DNA of 5,307 nt, taken from assembly GCA_947258675.1 (NCBI GenBank), contig CAMYJP010000354.1, positions 1 to 5,307 of the forward strand, written 5' to 3'. Shown here piece by piece: positions 4,722 through 5,307 of this stretch (position 1 is its first letter; each line of letters begins with the position of its first letter). A program made the translations under genes and the position numbers. The notes under the pieces were generated by a model that was not told the origin of the DNA, did not search any database, and saw nothing but the letters and a program-made list of their open reading frames with translations. The DNA comes from an uncultured Desulfobulbaceae bacterium. Its GTDB lineage: Bacteria > Desulfobacterota > Desulfobulbia > Desulfobulbales > BM004.

Positions 4722-5307
4722 TCAGGGATTCGTTGCACGGTTCGTTTCAGTATCTGACTCAGAGACACCCTTCATCCTGTCTTCTATCCAGTCGAACATG
4801 ATCTGCCTTGCCAGAGGGAAGTTGTTGAGCTGGCAATGGGCTTCTCCGCATTCTTCCGTGGTGATGATGCGTTTTACTTTGACGCTGCTCCCAAGCTTTT
4901 CATAGAACTCGTGGGCCTGGCGAATCCCTTCTCCGCCCAGCTCATTTTCACCAGCCATGACCAGAAACGGGACAGTAATCTTTTCAGGGTTTACAACAAA
5001 CTTGCCCCAGGCGCCGTCTACCAGGTCATACATGGCTTTTTTCAGATTTTTGCTGTAATCAATCCCATACTGCCAGCACATCCTTTTTCCCCAGCCTTGG
5101 GCATCTTTAGGCGCCTTCCACACATGACGGCAATCGTTTAAGACTTTTGATGCGTCCAGCATGGGGGCATTGGCGATGATCCCTTTCATCCTGGAGTCGA
5201 TCTGGCCGAAACGCCCGGCCCTGTAGCCGCCCATGCTGATTCCGTAGACAAAGATATTGTCCTTGTCCACATCTGGTCTTTGGAGCAGATATTCCATCTG
5301 CGAAAGA
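4722..5307 (-). CDS. Alpha/beta hydrolase, esterase/acyl-hydrolase type (N terminus outside window)
   Basis: The frame is open through the right edge. The internal Met at 5297 is not the start, because it lies only 20 residues before the catalytic elbow and is preceded in frame by LSQ. Counting from that Met, the nucleophile elbow is GISMGG (Ser21), after the typical 'RPDVDKDNIFVYG' strand. A cap-like region rich in Trp and Lys spans 50-105. The strand VPFLVMAGENE (109-119) places an acid (Glu117 or Glu119), and GEAHCQLNN (151-159) holds the catalytic His154. The pattern resembles FrsA-like and dienelactone-hydrolase-like proteins. It would hydrolyse an ester or amide of unknown identity in the cytoplasm. 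It is the first visible gene of the minus-strand operon, 59 nt before the methyltransferase. The C-terminal tail after residue 172 is charged and probably disordered. Confidence 0.88.
   Translation of the reverse strand, partial: LSQMEYLLQRPDVDKDNIFVYGISMGGYRAGRFGQIDSRMKGIIANAPMLDASKVLNDCRHVWKAPKDAQGWGKRMCWQYGIDYSKNLKKAMYDLVDGAWGKFVVNPEKITVPFLVMAGENELGGEGIRQAHEFYEKLGSSVKVKRIITTEECGEAHCQLNNFPLARQIMFDWIEDRMKGVSESDTETNRATNP

Noticed and set aside
4836..5141. 101-codon plus-strand ORF opposite the hydrolase
   Set aside because: It is antisense to a well-supported alpha/beta hydrolase and has no motif or ribosome site of note.

Overview
The window suggests a Gram-negative, moderately AT-rich bacterium. 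It combines a secreted chalcone-isomerase-like protein and a DUF1295 membrane protein, both common in Proteobacteria, with a ferredoxin-nitroreductase fusion of a kind common in anaerobes. A sulfate-reducer-like (Desulfobacterota) or related proteobacterial host is my best guess, but it is inference and no marker gene is present. There are no tRNA or rRNA genes, IS elements, CRISPR arrays or phage genes.

Left end (1-531): two reading frames conflict here. On the plus strand, 1-129 is the tail of a protein with a textbook EF-hand/dockerin-like calcium loop. On the minus strand, an ORF opens at 531 behind a perfect Shine-Dalgarno sequence, overlaps the end of the DUF1295 gene by 11 nt, and runs off the window without a stop, antisense to the plus-strand tail. 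A near-perfect 19-bp inverted repeat (95-113 / 213-231) flanks the place where the two meet.

Middle left (521-2094): a divergent pair. A DUF1295 / steroid-5-alpha-reductase-like membrane enzyme lies on the minus strand and an exported chalcone-isomerase-fold protein on the plus strand. They share an intergenic region with a TATAAT box and a TGATC-N9-GATCA palindrome. These families are often neighbours in proteobacterial lipid-modification loci, so a joint role in membrane-lipid chemistry is likely. A 258-bp AT-rich gap (2095-2352) follows, holding hairpins and one doubtful 19-codon ORF.

Right part (2353-5307, all minus strand): a compact gene series reading alpha/beta hydrolase (5' end outside the window), class I SAM methyltransferase, membrane-anchored small protein with YdhR-like features, and ferredoxin-nitroreductase fusion. 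Gaps are 59 nt, a 4-nt ATGA overlap and 41 nt, so this is probably one operon. The last gene is broken by an exact 17-bp tandem duplication. Removing one copy restores a continuous 296-residue protein, so this is a very young mutation, a reversible slip, or an assembly error. The operon looks like a small-molecule modification set (hydrolysis, methylation, flavin-dependent reduction), but its substrate cannot be read from sequence.
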